From: Rhipidocladum racemiflorum
Taxonomy: Eukaryota > Streptophyta > Magnoliopsida > Poales > Poaceae
DNA length: 64,000 nt
Assembly (NCBI GenBank): GCA_036346355.1
Contig: CM070581.1
Coordinates: forward strand, 186,001-250,000
Reading direction: 5' to 3'
Under the pieces are notes generated by a model. It was given only the letters and a program-made list of their open reading frames with translations. It did no database searches and was not told where the DNA came from. How positions within the stretch are numbered: the first letter of the stretch is position 1; each line of letters starts with the position of its first letter. The position numbers and the translations under genes were made by a program. This document shows, piece after piece, positions 20,491 to 32,120 of this stretch.

Positions 20491-22616
20491 CTAATCATCT
20501 CCTTCTTCTCGGTGGAGGATACTCTGCGGCGAGATCCGATCGGCAATCTCCCGGGCGTACGGGTCGACCTGGGCCACAAACCCGTCGACTTCTTCATCGC
20601 TCCGGTTCGCGGCAACGCCACTCCCGATCGTCTCGAGGTCGATGCCGTCGTAGTAGGAGACGGCGTTAACTAGTGCCGAGGAAGCGCCGAGCATCGCCGC
20701 CTCCTGCACCGAGGCTTCGACGTGCTCTGGAACCCTCTCCAGAAGGACGGAAAGGGAGCTTGGGCCCGGGGTAAGCCCCAGCAGCCGATCACAGATAGCC
20801 TGGCCGACCACCCGAAGGGTCGATAGCTCGGCCGTCGCGTCGGCCACCTCCCTCTCCGCTCTCTGTTGGGCCGACAAGGCGAAGTCCCGCGACGTGAGTG
20901 CCTCATCCCGCTGCTTCGACGCCAGCCGTCGTGACTCCAGGACGCCATTGAGGTACCCCTGCAGCTCTACAAGGAAAGAACCGCGTCAGAGGACGCCTAC
21001 CCCTGCCCACGAAAGGGTCGGCAAACTCACCAGCCAAGGAAGCCTCCCTGGCGCGGAGATCCCCTTCAGCCTTAGGGCGCGCCTCTCGGTCGGACGCTGC
21101 ACAATCGGCGAGCGCCCTCGCCGACGCAAGCTCCTCCCGAGCGAGGTCTCGCTCGGCATGCAATTGGTCGGCCTCCCTCCGAGCCGACTCACACGCATCC
21201 CGGAAGCGGACGGCCTCCTCCCGAGCGGACTCCTACGCGCTAACCGCTGAAGCTTTAGCTCTCTCGGCCTCCGCCAGGGACGACCTGGCCTCCCCCACCT
21301 CGCCGCTCAACGACTGTGCTAGCCGCTGAGCCTCTCGCAGGGCTTCAGTGACTTCGCCCAGTTGCTGACCGACGGCGGTGGTCTTCTCTCGCTCGGCTAC
21401 AAGCGCCCCCTGGGCGTCGTGCAGCTCTTCCACCACGGCATCCCTCCAATTGTGCATACGTCGGAGGAAGCCTGACTTTCTCGACGCCCGGGACTGCAAA
21501 CGCTGCAAGAAATTACCTGCCCGGTCAATCACAGCTCCGTTCAAGAAATACCAAGGACAAGCCTCTTTTAGCCTTACCGATCCGGCTGGGCGGGCCTCTT
21601 GGATGAAATAATTCATCACCCAGGAGGAAGAATCGAGAGCAAGGAAGAGATCCTTGCGGATCCGACCGATCTCATTCTCGACCTTCCTCTCGCTCTCCTC
21701 CAGAGCATTCCAGTCGCGGTGCTCCGCCTCATCGTCCAAGACGAACGAAGGTTCTCCGGACGGGTCGCTGCCTGGCCAGGTCAGCACGGCAAGCTCCGGT
21801 CACGCTGTCCCGGCATCCTGCCCTTCTGGAGCGTCCCCGTCGACCCGTCGCAGGGCCTCTTGCGACAGTCGACCTGCCCCAACCGGCGGTTGTCCCGGCG
21901 GTGGGGGCGGCAGCAGACCCAGCGGAACTCCCTCGGCCGGCGTCAGGGTGGGCAGCAGACCCAGCGGGACTCCCTCGACCGGCGTCACCGTAGGCGCTGG
22001 ACCCGGCGGTCCCCCCGCCGGCGGCAACACCTCCTCTCCCGCAGCCCCCACCGCGGGGACCGGACCCACGGGGGCCCCTCTCCGAACAGTCATCGGCGCG
22101 AGCCCCGCCGGCGGGGGCAAAGAAACGCGGCTCCTCGCTCCCGAAGTGGGGCTCAGCACCATCCCCGTGCTTGAGCGGCCCCTGCACGCAACAACCAGTC
22201 GGGAACCGCGCAAGGAAATCTAAGCAAAGGGCCAGTCAGAGGGCGGTCGAGACACTTACCGCGTCGAGCGTGTGTGCAATGCCTGACGCGCCCTTTTTGC
22301 CTAACCCCTGTGTGGGGGCGTAGGGGCTCTCCGTCTTCTCAGAAGGAACCCCGAGCTTGCGGCGTCCTCCTGAGGCTCGAGCCCGCCGACCCCTTGGTCG
22401 GAACCCACATCAGAGCCGCCCGAGTCACCCCCGGTGCTCTCGCTACCCTCGCTCGAGGTCAACTCCTCGTCACTGTCTTCCAGGGTCGTGTCGGAGACCT
22501 CCTCGCCTCGCGCGGCCCGGGCCGCGCGCACCTCTTTCTTCCGCGCCGCCGCGGCTTTCTTCTCCTCCCTCCGCGCACGGCGGGTGGAGTTGCGCTGATC
22601 CGCGATGGCGCGCGCC
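20491..22616 (-). pseudogene. Antisense ORF of element B, C-terminal coiled-coil part
   Basis: The distal exons of the antisense gene that starts at 44598 on the far side of insertion C. From 22616 downward, one frame has a basic start (TRRARREEKKAAAARKKEVR), then an acidic Ser/Glu/Gly run. A Pro-rich stretch follows (22213-21800; repeats of EGVPLGLLP). Next is a long heptad-like coiled coil rich in Ala, Glu and Arg (21787-21233, continued 21163-20903). The conserved C-terminus (SALVNAVSYYDGIDLETIGS) ends at 20491. The frame changes between these blocks fit introns, indels or both. Such ORFs are reported in Tat/RIRE2 elements; their function is unknown. Confidence 0.75.
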
Positions 22617-22621
22617 GTAGC

Positions 22622-24772
22622 TGTCAGGGCCCCCAAGTTCCAAAATTCTGGGATAGCCGGAGTATCCGGATCAACATCCGGAATGTCCGGACATAACCCG
22701 GAATGTCCGGACATATTGTCCGGAGTGTCCGGATTAACCTGACCGAGCGCCTCAACCCGGAGTGTCCGGACCAATTGTCCGGAGTGTCCGGGTTAGTGCT
22801 ACCGAAGACCCCAACCCGGAGTCTCCAGGTTAGCATCCGGAGTGTCCGGACTAAAAGCCCGGAGTGTCCGCCCTAGGCCGGAGTATCCGGACACCCGGTC
22901 CGGAATGTCCGGGTTGGCCGGACTGTCCGGATTAAATACCCGGACTGTCCGGGTTCACCTGATCTGTCTGTTTTGGGTCGAGTTGTTCGGTCGCGTTATC
23001 TTGTGGGGTTTTTTCCTTTTGTGTCCATTTCATTTGCATGGCATGCATCTCATTATGCATTGTACTCGTGTAGGGAACGATCCCGCGGAGACTGACGCCG
23101 CGGTGACCGAGGGTGCTACCGGAGAGCCGACTGTTGCCGACCCACAGGCAGAAGAACAAGGCAAGCACCTATGCATATTCATCCGTATATGTAATTGTAT
23201 TTTTGAGAATAAATTGCCTATTTGATGATTAAGTCAAGCATTAGGAATTGAAATGGGGAATAGGGCTAGATCCTACTTGTTGCACATACGCTCCTTGTTA
23301 ATTGCTAAACACCTCCTTTGGAGCTAGACTACGGGTATTATATTGCGTCCCTACTTAGTTTGCATAGGCATCGGGTTGGGCCAAGTGGTGGATGGTCCAC
23401 CGCTTGAGATCAATTACCTTACTTGTGATGAAATGAAATGGGTACGGTTATGTAAGGAAAGGTTAAATTGGAGACCGGGCGGGAAGGTTGGGACATTGGG
23501 TAAGGAGACCCGATGTGGTAGTTCCCGTCTGAGTCGATTAAGGACCGATTCGATGGTTGCCCTTTGATTGAGCACACCCCGGTTGGTCGCATGCCCGATT
23601 ATGGTACGGTAAGCCACTCTTTCTTTCATACGGAATCGATGGACCGTAACTTCCTGTGGTTGGACGTGGTTGAGGGCGAGGCTTAGGCCAACTCTCGAGC
23701 GCCAAGCCGGGCTTGGGGCTGCTCGAGGGGGTGCTAGGTTTTCGGGCCACAGGAGGACGCTTCAGCGATTGGGTATGATTGGGAGGGGGTTGACACTAGG
23801 CCCTTGTGGTAAGTGTCGTGCGATCAATGCTTCCTCGCAGGTTAATTGCCGATTCGAATTGCCGCACTCTCGGATATGAGCAAGCTCTTTCATCGCACAG
23901 TCACGTAATAAGAACTTGAACCGAGGTTCGCCGTCGAGCTTGAGCCCAAATAAATTGGTGATGAGATTAATTGTTGGGAATTAATGATTGCACTTCGCTT
24001 TTAGAAGTAGGCGCTGTTACAACTGCTTAACTTGTGAATTGAGTAGTTGAGTGACTAAATAATAAACCTAAGCATTTCCGCAAATGTTACCTCTAGCTTA
24101 TTCCTTGCTACATCCAATTGCATGTCCTTTCGAGTCGGTCATATATGGACCACGGGTAAGACTTGCGAGTACCTTTTGTACTCAGGCTTCTGCTTTGTGG
24201 TTTTGCAGGTGAGGATCCAGCGGGGTGCGAGTTTTGCCCCTACTGCCTATCGGTGACCGGGCGGGGCACCGAGTAGAGGTCGCCGACGTTAGACGCCCTA
24301 AGTGTTCAGGGCATGACACTTCCGGAGGTGTTTTACTTTTGTTTGTATAGAGTGGGTGGTCTTACTTTTGTGAGCAGTTACTACCTTTATTTCTGTAATG
24401 GACTCGTCTGCTTTTCGTTGGTCATCTTTGTTGGTTGTCTTTGTTGGGCCTCTTTGTGCCGTGTGGTGTGTTTGTTTGCTTCCGCGTTTTTGTGTCTCTG
24501 GTAGTGAGCTTAGGGCTCGATGCCCCTTTGTGCGAATTAAATGTTGATATGGCATTGGGAACCGGTATGTGGGGATCCTGGGCAAGTTTCGGATCGCATA
24601 CCGGGGGAATACCGGGGTTGTTGTCGAGTAGTTCGGATGTTTGCGGGGTTGTCTCGTTTGGGCTTGGGTATTAGCATCGGGATCACCTCCGGTGATTTGT
24701 TGCTAGGATCCAATTCCGACGGGAGTAACTGTTCATCCAACAACTCGAGGACGATCTGGGCGGCTCCTCTCA
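22622..24772 (+). mobile_element. Element C 5' LTR (2151 bp)
   Basis: It begins TGTCAGGGCC and ends CTCCTCTCA, with the primer site four bases on. The partner at 41512-43616 is 2105 bp; most of the length gap is one stretch of about 46 bp inside the TCCGGA array near the left end. Elsewhere the pair differs at only a few percent of positions by eye, mostly transitions. Confidence 0.95.
22655..22960 (+). repeat. TCCGGA-rich array in the U3 of element C
   Basis: About a dozen copies of the pattern TCCGGAGTGTCCGGA and close variants, with short unrelated spacers. The core TCCGGA is a palindrome and two cores are usually three bases apart. The same array is in the 3' LTR (41540-41790), where about 46 bp are missing. 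Confidence 0.9.
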
Positions 24773-24776
24773 GGGC

Positions 24777-24788
24777 TGGTATCAGAGC
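24777..24788 (+). other. Primer binding site of element C (initiator tRNA-Met)
   Basis: TGGTATCAGAGC is the standard plant primer site complementary to the 3' end of initiator tRNA-Met. Confidence 0.95.
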
Positions 24789-25118
24789 AAGGCGCACAAA
24801 GACGGACCCCAACTTGACAACCAGATTAGGAATTGTTTAGGATTGTCATACTGCATTAGGTGGGAGTAATACCGTCCCCGCCCTAGATTGTAGAGGTGAG
24901 AGTGAATTGCGTTGGAAGTCGTGCATTTCATCCCATCTCATGTCATGCATGTGTCATGCTGTCTTGCATGAAAGTGTGTTTTGGGTATGTCAGACTTGTG
25001 GGACCCCAGTGCGGGGTGCTACAGTCTGAGTGGGAGTCAGTTGAATTTGTCAGGCTAGGGTGGTGTGTCGTTTCCGTTTGGAGTCTAACTCTTGTCGTCG
25101 GCTTTGGTTGATGACAGA

Positions 25119-26175
25119 ATGCGGACCCGCGGGGCTTCCACTTCTGGGGGTGATGGAGGTGCGGAGCGACAGCAGTGAGAGGGTGCTGTTCCGCCGCCTC
25201 CTCCCAACGTGTTGGATATTCTGCAGCGGACCGAGCAGCACCAGGAGGCGACAAATCGGATCCTGGAGATGCTAGTCCAGGATCGGGTCCAGCATGGTGG
25301 CCGCGGTGATGGGTGAGGTCGGCCCACCAGCTATCTCGACTTCCTGCACACGCAGCCACCGGTCTTCTCACGGGCCACCGATCCGTTGGAGGCCGACGAT
25401 TGGCTGCGCACGATAGAGCAGAAGTTTGCTCTTATCGACTGTGGGGAGCTCCAGAAGGCCCACTTCGCGGCGCAGCAGCTCCAGGGCCCTACCGGTGCTT
25501 GGTGGGCAAATTTGCGGGTGATGCAGCCTGCCGGGCACCAGTTTACTTGGGCTGAGTTCCGTGAGGCATTTCGGGCGTACCACATCCCGAAGGGCCTCAT
25601 GGACATGAAGAAGCAGCAGTTTCTCGCTCTCCGACAGTTCAACAAGTCGGTGGTTGACTACTCACAAGAGTTCAACTACTTGGCGCAGTACGCCCCGGAG
25701 GAGGCCGACACCGACTAGAAGAAGCAGGGTCGGTTTCTGAGTGGACTGACAGCGAAGATGCAGGATAAGCTGTCCGTCTGCGACTTCGCCGACTACAATG
25801 ATCTGGTGAGCCGCGCGATCACTGTTGAGCTCAAGATGCGGGCTCATCAGGAGGAGAAGAAGAGGAAGCGGACGACGCCGTATTCTGGGCGGCACCGCAG
25901 CTGGCTCGGGCAGCCTCAGATCACCGCCGAGGCCGTCTCGCTTCCATCTCGCCGGTCGCGACAAATTCAGCTGGTTGCCGCTACCCGCCATTTACCACCA
26001 CTACCGCCACCGGCAGCCGTGAGCAGCAGAATGGTTCCGGTCCCGGTCCGTTACAATTATGACGCTGCTGGCCACTTCATCCGGATCGCCCATTCCCACG
26101 CCGGGCAGCAAGATCTGCGCTCCACGGCCAGGCGCGACGGCACCACCGCCATTGCCTACGTCGAGCCGAGGCAGC
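25119..26175 (+). pseudogene. Element C gag
   Basis: A start codon in the context MRTRGASTSGGDGG at 25119 fits Tekay gag proteins, but a TGA follows after about 19 codons. The core is readable from about 25370: LEADDWLRTIEQKFALIDCG, AHFAAQQLQGPTGAWWANLR, FREAFRAYHIPKGLMDMKKQ, FNKSVVDYSQEFNYLAQYAP. A TAG stop at about 25717 interrupts it, and the same frame resumes with QGRFLSGLTAKMQDKLSVCD up to a basic KKRKR. No clear CCHC knuckle survives in the next 300 bp, where the frame has shifted. Confidence 0.85.
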
Positions 26176-26450
26176 GTCACCTTCGTCGACGCCGAGGCGG
26201 TTCCTGAGGGCTCCGCCGTGCTAGCTGGTACGTTCCTTGTTGAGGGGCATGAGGCTAGGGTGTTATTTGATTCGGGGGCCTCCCATTCTTTTATTCGCAC
26301 GGGGTTTGCGGAGCAGAGTCAGATGAGGGTCAGTATAGTGTCACCTCTTTTCTGATTGAGGCACCAGGGTCGAAGATCACGGTCAGGCAGATGGTTCGTA
26401 TGCGGGTTCTGATTCAGGGATTCCGCTCACCGCCGCCTTGTCGCTTCTAG
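26176..26450 (+). pseudogene. Element C aspartic protease
   Basis: The active site reads VLFDSGASHSFIR (about 26260-26298), a classic DSGA retropepsin motif, preceded by LAGTFLVEGHEA. The frame ends in a TGA near 26353, and the rest of the domain is readable in the next frame up to [14 protein letters not shown], the conserved ILGM motif. One indel therefore splits the domain. Confidence 0.85.
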
Positions 26451-27430
26451 ACCTTCGGGGAATAGATGTCATCTTGGGGATGAGTTGGCTGACACGCCAG
26501 CAGGCCGTTTTGGATTGCTGTAGTCGTACCCTATCACTCCGAAATCCGAAGGGCGGCCGACTCACCCTACTTCTTAACGAGAACAAGGCTACCTTGTGTT
26601 CGCTAAATGGGACAGAAGTTGAAGAGCTGGACTCGATTCCCGTGGTGTTTGAGTTTCCCGATGTGTTCCCAGTGGAATTACTGGGAATGCCACCCGATCG
26701 AGACATTGAATTCGTCGTTGAGCTTCAGCCAGGGACTGCTCCGGTATCCAAGCGACCGTACCGAATGCCACCCAATGAGCTAGCTGAGCTAAAGACCCAA
26801 CTGAAAGGATTGATGGACAAGGGGTTCATCCGACCGAGCTCCTCACCTTGGGGCTATTCGGCTCTATTTGTGACTAAGAAGGATGGTTCTCTGCGCCTCT
26901 GCGTTGATTACCGTCCCCTGAATGCAGTCACCGTCAAGAACAAGTACCCATTGCCCCGGATCGACCTCCTGTTTGATCACCGACCGTGCACGAGTATTTT
27001 CCAAGATTGATCTGAGGCTCGGCTACCATCAGTTAAGATCCGAGCCGAGGACATCCCAAGACCGCTTCCACCAGATACGGCTCTACGAGTATACCGTGAT
27101 GTCGTTCGGCCTCACGAACGCGCCGGCGCACTTTATGTACTGATGAACTCCATATTTATGGAAGAGCTGGATTCTTTTGTCGCTATCTTCATCGATGATA
27201 TTTTGATATATTCACCAATGAGGAAGAGCACGCCGCACACCTTCGCATTGTTCTCGGGCGACTCAGTGAGCATCGCAGATGCGAAGTTCAGCAAGTGCGA
27301 AGTTCGCTGAAGGAAGTGTCATTCTTGGGACACGCCCTTTCTCGAGCGAGGCGCGGGCAGCTGACCGAGCAAGGTACAGGATGTACTCAAATGGGAGCAG
27401 CCAAGATCGCTACGGACATCCGCAGCTTTC
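26451..27430 (+). pseudogene. Element C reverse transcriptase
   Basis: Ty3-type RT with [87 protein letters not shown] and the catalytic FIDDILIYS (about 27188-27214). At least four frame changes occur between 27000 and 27430, and a few bases are missing in the palm region. The two catalytic Asp codons themselves remain. Confidence 0.85.
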
Positions 27431-28320
27431 TTGGATCAAGCCGGGTATTATCGCCGCTTCATCCAGATTTCTCAAAGATTGCGGCCGATGATCGAGCCGC
27501 TCAAGAAGGGAGTTGGGTTCAGATGGTCGGACCAGTGCGAGCGCATTTCGCACATCAAGCAACGTCTGACTACAACTCCTGTCCTCACCCAGCCAGATAT
27601 CCACAGGCCGTTCGATGTGTATTGCGATGCGTCGGGCATTGGGCTCGGCTGTGTGCTTATGCAAGAAGGCCGAGTCGTTGCCTACGCATCTCGGCAGTTG
27701 AAGCATCATGAGGAGCACTACCCCACCCACGATTTGGAGCTTGCAGCAGTGGTGCATGCCTTGAAGATCTGGCACCACTATCTTTTGGGGAACAAGTGCA
27801 ATATCTATACTGATCATAAAAGTCTCAAGTACATCTTCACCCAGGCGGATCTGAACATGAGACAGCGGAGATGGCTCGAGCTGATCAAAGACTACAGTCT
27901 GGAGGTGCATTACCACCCGGGGAAGGCGAATGTGGTAGCTGACGCGTTGAGTCGCAAAGCTCAATGCAACTGCTTTACTCTCCAGTCCCCGAGTGTCTCC
28001 CTTTGTGCTGAATTCCAGAGACTCGGCTTGGAGATGGGCGAGCAGGGATTCGTTGCTAATCTCGAGTTGAGATCTACATTGCTCGATCAGATTCGAGAGG
28101 CACAAACAAAGGATGAAGAAGTTGCTCAAATCCGGAATAAATTGAATTTGGGGCAAGCTGCTGAGTTTCGCCTGGATGACCAGGGAACCTTGTGGTTCGG
28201 CAACCGCATAGTTGTCCCTGATGACCAGGAGTTGAAGCGAAGGATTCTCGATGAGGCGCATAACTCCTTGCTTACCATTCACCCGGGCAGCAACAAGATG
28301 TATCAAGACCTGAGGCGGCA
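27431..28320 (+). pseudogene. Element C RNase H and integrase zinc region
   Basis: One frame of 361 codons starts here without a break. RT thumb ([20 protein letters not shown]) is followed by RNase [81 protein letters not shown] and [18 protein letters not shown]. The D, E, D residues are present. The integrase N-terminus follows ([20 protein letters not shown]), giving the HH half of the zinc site. This is the best preserved stretch of C. Confidence 0.9.
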
Positions 28321-28678
28321 GTTTTGGTGGACTCGCTTGAAGCGCCGGTCGCCGCTATGTGTCGGAGTGCGACGTCTGCAAGCGGTGAAGGCCAAACACC
28401 TCAAGCCACCGGTACCCTTCACCTCTTCCTATTCCAGCTTGGAAGTGGGAGGATGTTACCATGGACTTCATTACGGCCGCCGACCACTTCCTCGTGCCAT
28501 GACTCGATTTGGGTGATCATCGATCGACTGACAAAGTCTGCGCACTTCTTGGCCGTTTGCACCAAGTATCGAGTCAAGAAGTATGCGGACTTGTATATCT
28601 CCCGGATCGTAAGTCTGCATGGAATGCCCAAGCGGATAGTTTCGCATGCAGGCTCTCGGTTCACTTCTCAATTCGAGA
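28321..28678 (+). pseudogene. Element C integrase core, first half (cut by element E)
   Basis: The CC half of the zinc finger is scrambled by frame changes near 28350. The core is readable as [40 protein letters not shown] and then SRFTSQFE. The second catalytic Asp of SD/AGSRF reads HAGSRF here, so the catalytic Asp is changed to Ala in this copy. The coding stops at 28678 where E begins, and it resumes at 40566 with GLHEALGTK. Confidence 0.85.
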
Positions 28679-31600
28679 GGTCGGGACCCGAATTTGCAAA
28701 TCCGACCCTCTGTGTATTCAGACTAGTCCAGAACGCGCTTAGTGCACACAGTCTTAACATCGGTATATATCACAATCATACCATACGATACTATCAAAGT
28801 ACTTTATTTAAATAATCAAAGGGTTACTCGACCTTATGGCCAAGTTACAAATATATGCCTTGCAAGGCGAAACTTTAAAAAGAGAAATAACAAAGAATGA
28901 AAATCAAATAAACTTAGTGGCGCCATCCAAAGATACCACAGTAACGACCTGGCTCGCATCCCTAAGTAGACGGGTCTTCTTGGAGTTCCTCCTCCAAAGT
29001 CGGCGTAATCTCCTCTTCAACTGATATTGTGTTGAGGCAAGGGTGAGTACTTGGTACTCAGCAAGTCATGCATGCACGTAATGCAGGCTAATATACTATA
29101 TGCATGGCTTGGTACAAAGGAATAGCACAAGGTATTTTTGCAAGAAACAGATTTGAAAAGTAATATAAGTAGATTCAAAGCAAAGAGAAATGAGTAAAGC
29201 ATAAATAACTTTTCAAGAAGTTTAACAAACATTTTTCCCATCCTAAACCATAATTCCATCATCTTCCTTGTTAAACCAACCCATCTTTTCAAAACCAAGT
29301 TATTTTCGTAAAGTCTACCCCTTGACTGTAATTCCCGAGCATTGTCCAAGATCGTGGACTCGGCTATTCAAATAGATTCTACACTCTGCAGAGGTTATGC
29401 ACTTTACCCACAAGATACAAATAAACACCACAAAGGCGAGTTCCTCAGAATAAAGCCTTTCTAAGCCTCAAACAACACAGTGGTCCTCTCCTGACGTGCT
29501 CTACACCATCCCTTCCCTTAGCCAAGGCGAAGTATGGGACCAACACACCGTTAGATGGGTACTGCCACACCCACGATACGCTCCCCGCATAATCACACAA
29601 ACGGTGTAATCGACACCCTGAGGCTCCACAAGTGAGTCCTTAGCGACTTAGTCAACTAGGGCCGCCCCATTCCCAAACCCATGTGGTTGCAAGTATGACC
29701 CAGTTCAAAGGCTTGCAAGGTTAAGTCCTTAGAGTGACCAGGCAAGACTACCCGAAACCAAATCAACACTCCCAATGCCACAACCGGCCCACCTGATTAC
29801 TCTTGCCACATGCCCCGGCCGAAAATCGCTTATCAAACCCGCTTGATTACCATGCACCACGTGCCATCAACATCACATGATACTTTTCCAAAACAGGTTC
29901 AATATATCATTAAGTCCATATTAGCATTTGATTGTCCAAAATCATGTCATGAGCACGTAGCGTGTCTAAGCAAAGATACTACAACGGTCTAAACCCATGT
30001 TGGCAATTTAATAATGTCCAACTAGTAAAACCACAACTAGGGTGACAAGGGATCATGGCACATACTTAAGTAATCAAGGTGTCATATAGCAAATTGGTAT
30101 TTATCTAACCCCATGTTTAAACAAAGTATCTTTCTAATTGAACTAGCATGCAATAGTTTAAATCAAAATAGATTTTCAAATAGGATCAACATGGTCAAAG
30201 CACAACTTGCCTTCAAAAAGTACTTGCTCTTGGTCTTGAGTTGGATCCTGAGTCAATACTTCTCCTTCGAATCCTTCCCAAGACTTCAACGCCTACTCGT
30301 AAAGCGTGCAAATAGCAAATACACAAATAAACACTAGGCAAAAACATCCCAAAACTCCAAATAAAATCCATAAACAGAGAGAACATAATTTTCTCGATTT
30401 TTAGAAACTGGAATCACAAATTTGGAGTTAAAGCATAAAAGTTATGATTATTTAAAGTTTAAATAATCCATTAAATAATTTTGCAGAGAAAACTTTAGTC
30501 CAAAAATTAAATAAAATTCATATTTAGGTAGATCTCAATTTTATACAAATTTAGAAATTTGAATCACTCAAATCGGAGTTGAAACGCAAAGTTATAAGCG
30601 CTTGAAGTTTGAATCTAAATTTTGAATCAATATTTCGAATTAATAAATCATTTTCTTTTCGAAATTAATTATTGCGTCGGCATGGACACGTGTCGGCTCT
30701 GATTGGCTGGCCGACGTCACCGGTCCATGGACTTGGTCCACGCCGGCTCGGGTCCACGGTGGACTCGGCCCACGGCTTCCACGAGACCGACATGTGGGTC
30801 CACTCGGGTGACGTCATTCTTGGCGTCGGACACCTTTCTTTGGGACACTGGCCGACAAAGCGGAGCCCGCCATGGCGTCATCGTGGCGTCATGGTGTAGC
30901 TTGGCTGGCCGCCGACATGCGGGCCCAGCCGTCGAGACACGCTCTCATGCGCGGCCGACACCGCCGATCAGCGGCTGGCCTTCTTCGCCACGTGGCTAGA
31001 TCTAGGCCGCTGATTTGAAAATCAACGGCCCGGTTGATTCTGGTGTTACGCGTTTGGGGTGAACGCGTTAATCTGGACCGTTGGATTTAGATCCAATGGT
31101 TGAGATTGGATCTAGAGATAAATCGAAACCTCACCGTGCGATGACGTGGCAAGATCTGGATCGTGCGATCTTGATCGGACGGCCGAGATGGCTCGGCGAC
31201 GGCAATGGCGCGGCGCGGCGCTGCGGCCGAGCTCGATGACGATGACACGCCCGACGGCGCTGCGCAGGCTCCTCCGCCGGCGGATGGTAAACGCAGTGCG
31301 CCTTGACGCAAGGGATGGATCTAGGGTCAACGTCGGCGGAGGATGGCGACGGTATGAACGGGCGCGAAACCGCTGGCGGAGTGCTTTACCAACTCCGGCG
31401 AGCAATAGCAGCGAGACGGTGGGGATCCTAGCGGCGTGAGCTAGGTTTCGGGACCGGCGTGGGATGGCGATCCTCGGTGCGATCCGGCATTAAATAGCCC
31501 CGGAGGCGTGTTTCGCGGAACCCTAGTTTGCCACGGCGGCGCTCATCGGCGAGTCCGGCTCGGACTCGCGGAGACGACGCAATCGCAGCCGCCCACGTGG

Positions 31601-32107
31601 CGCGATCAACGGCCCCGATCGCGACGGGCGCGATCGGATCCGGCCGGATACGGCTGCCTGGTCGGCGGATCTCGGTACCGTTGGATCTTGATCCAACGGT
31701 TGGGATTGATTAGGGTTAGGAGTGGGTTCGGCCGAGTCACGTGGCTCTGGCCTGACTCGAACACGAGTCCGACTCGGGCTCGGCCGATGAACAAGATTTG
31801 ACCCGAGTTTGATTTTCCAGCGATTTAATATTTAAAATAATTCCTAGTAATTCATTTAATTCATTAAAAATAGCAAATGACTCGTAAAAATTCCAGAAAA
31901 ATTCGAAAATACTTTGGATCATTTTGGACTCAAATAAAATATTTCCAACAAAATTTTATTTCCATAATTAAATTCTTTAATTATTTCAAAATGGAATAAA
32001 TTCAAATAAATTCCAAATAATTCCAAATAAACTCAGAAAATTCCAAAATTCATCAAAGTGCCAAATCACACATGAATTCAAGGAAAGCAAAATTTTGGGG
32101 TGTTACA
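28679..32107 (-). mobile_element. Element E 3' LTR (left copy, 3429 bp)
   Basis: It aligns along its full length with 37107-40565 but with many single-base indels and small patches of change. Its outer terminal TG is altered (GG before TCGGG). A TATA-like CTATTTAAT (minus strand) lies near 31490-31500. Long ORFs inside it are accidental. The inner end is followed by a polypurine tract on the minus strand. Confidence 0.92.
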
Positions 32108-32120
32108 AACCTCCCCTTAA
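32108..32120 (-). other. Polypurine tract of element E
   Basis: On the minus strand TTAAGGGGAGGTT directly precedes the TGTAACA start of the 3' LTR. Element C has a similar tract (41498-41511). Confidence 0.88.

Noticed and set aside
22842..24840. ORFs of 60-127 codons inside the LTRs of C, duplicated at 41685-43518
   Set aside because: They occur in non-coding LTR sequence and are copied only because LTRs are duplicated; frames differ between copies.
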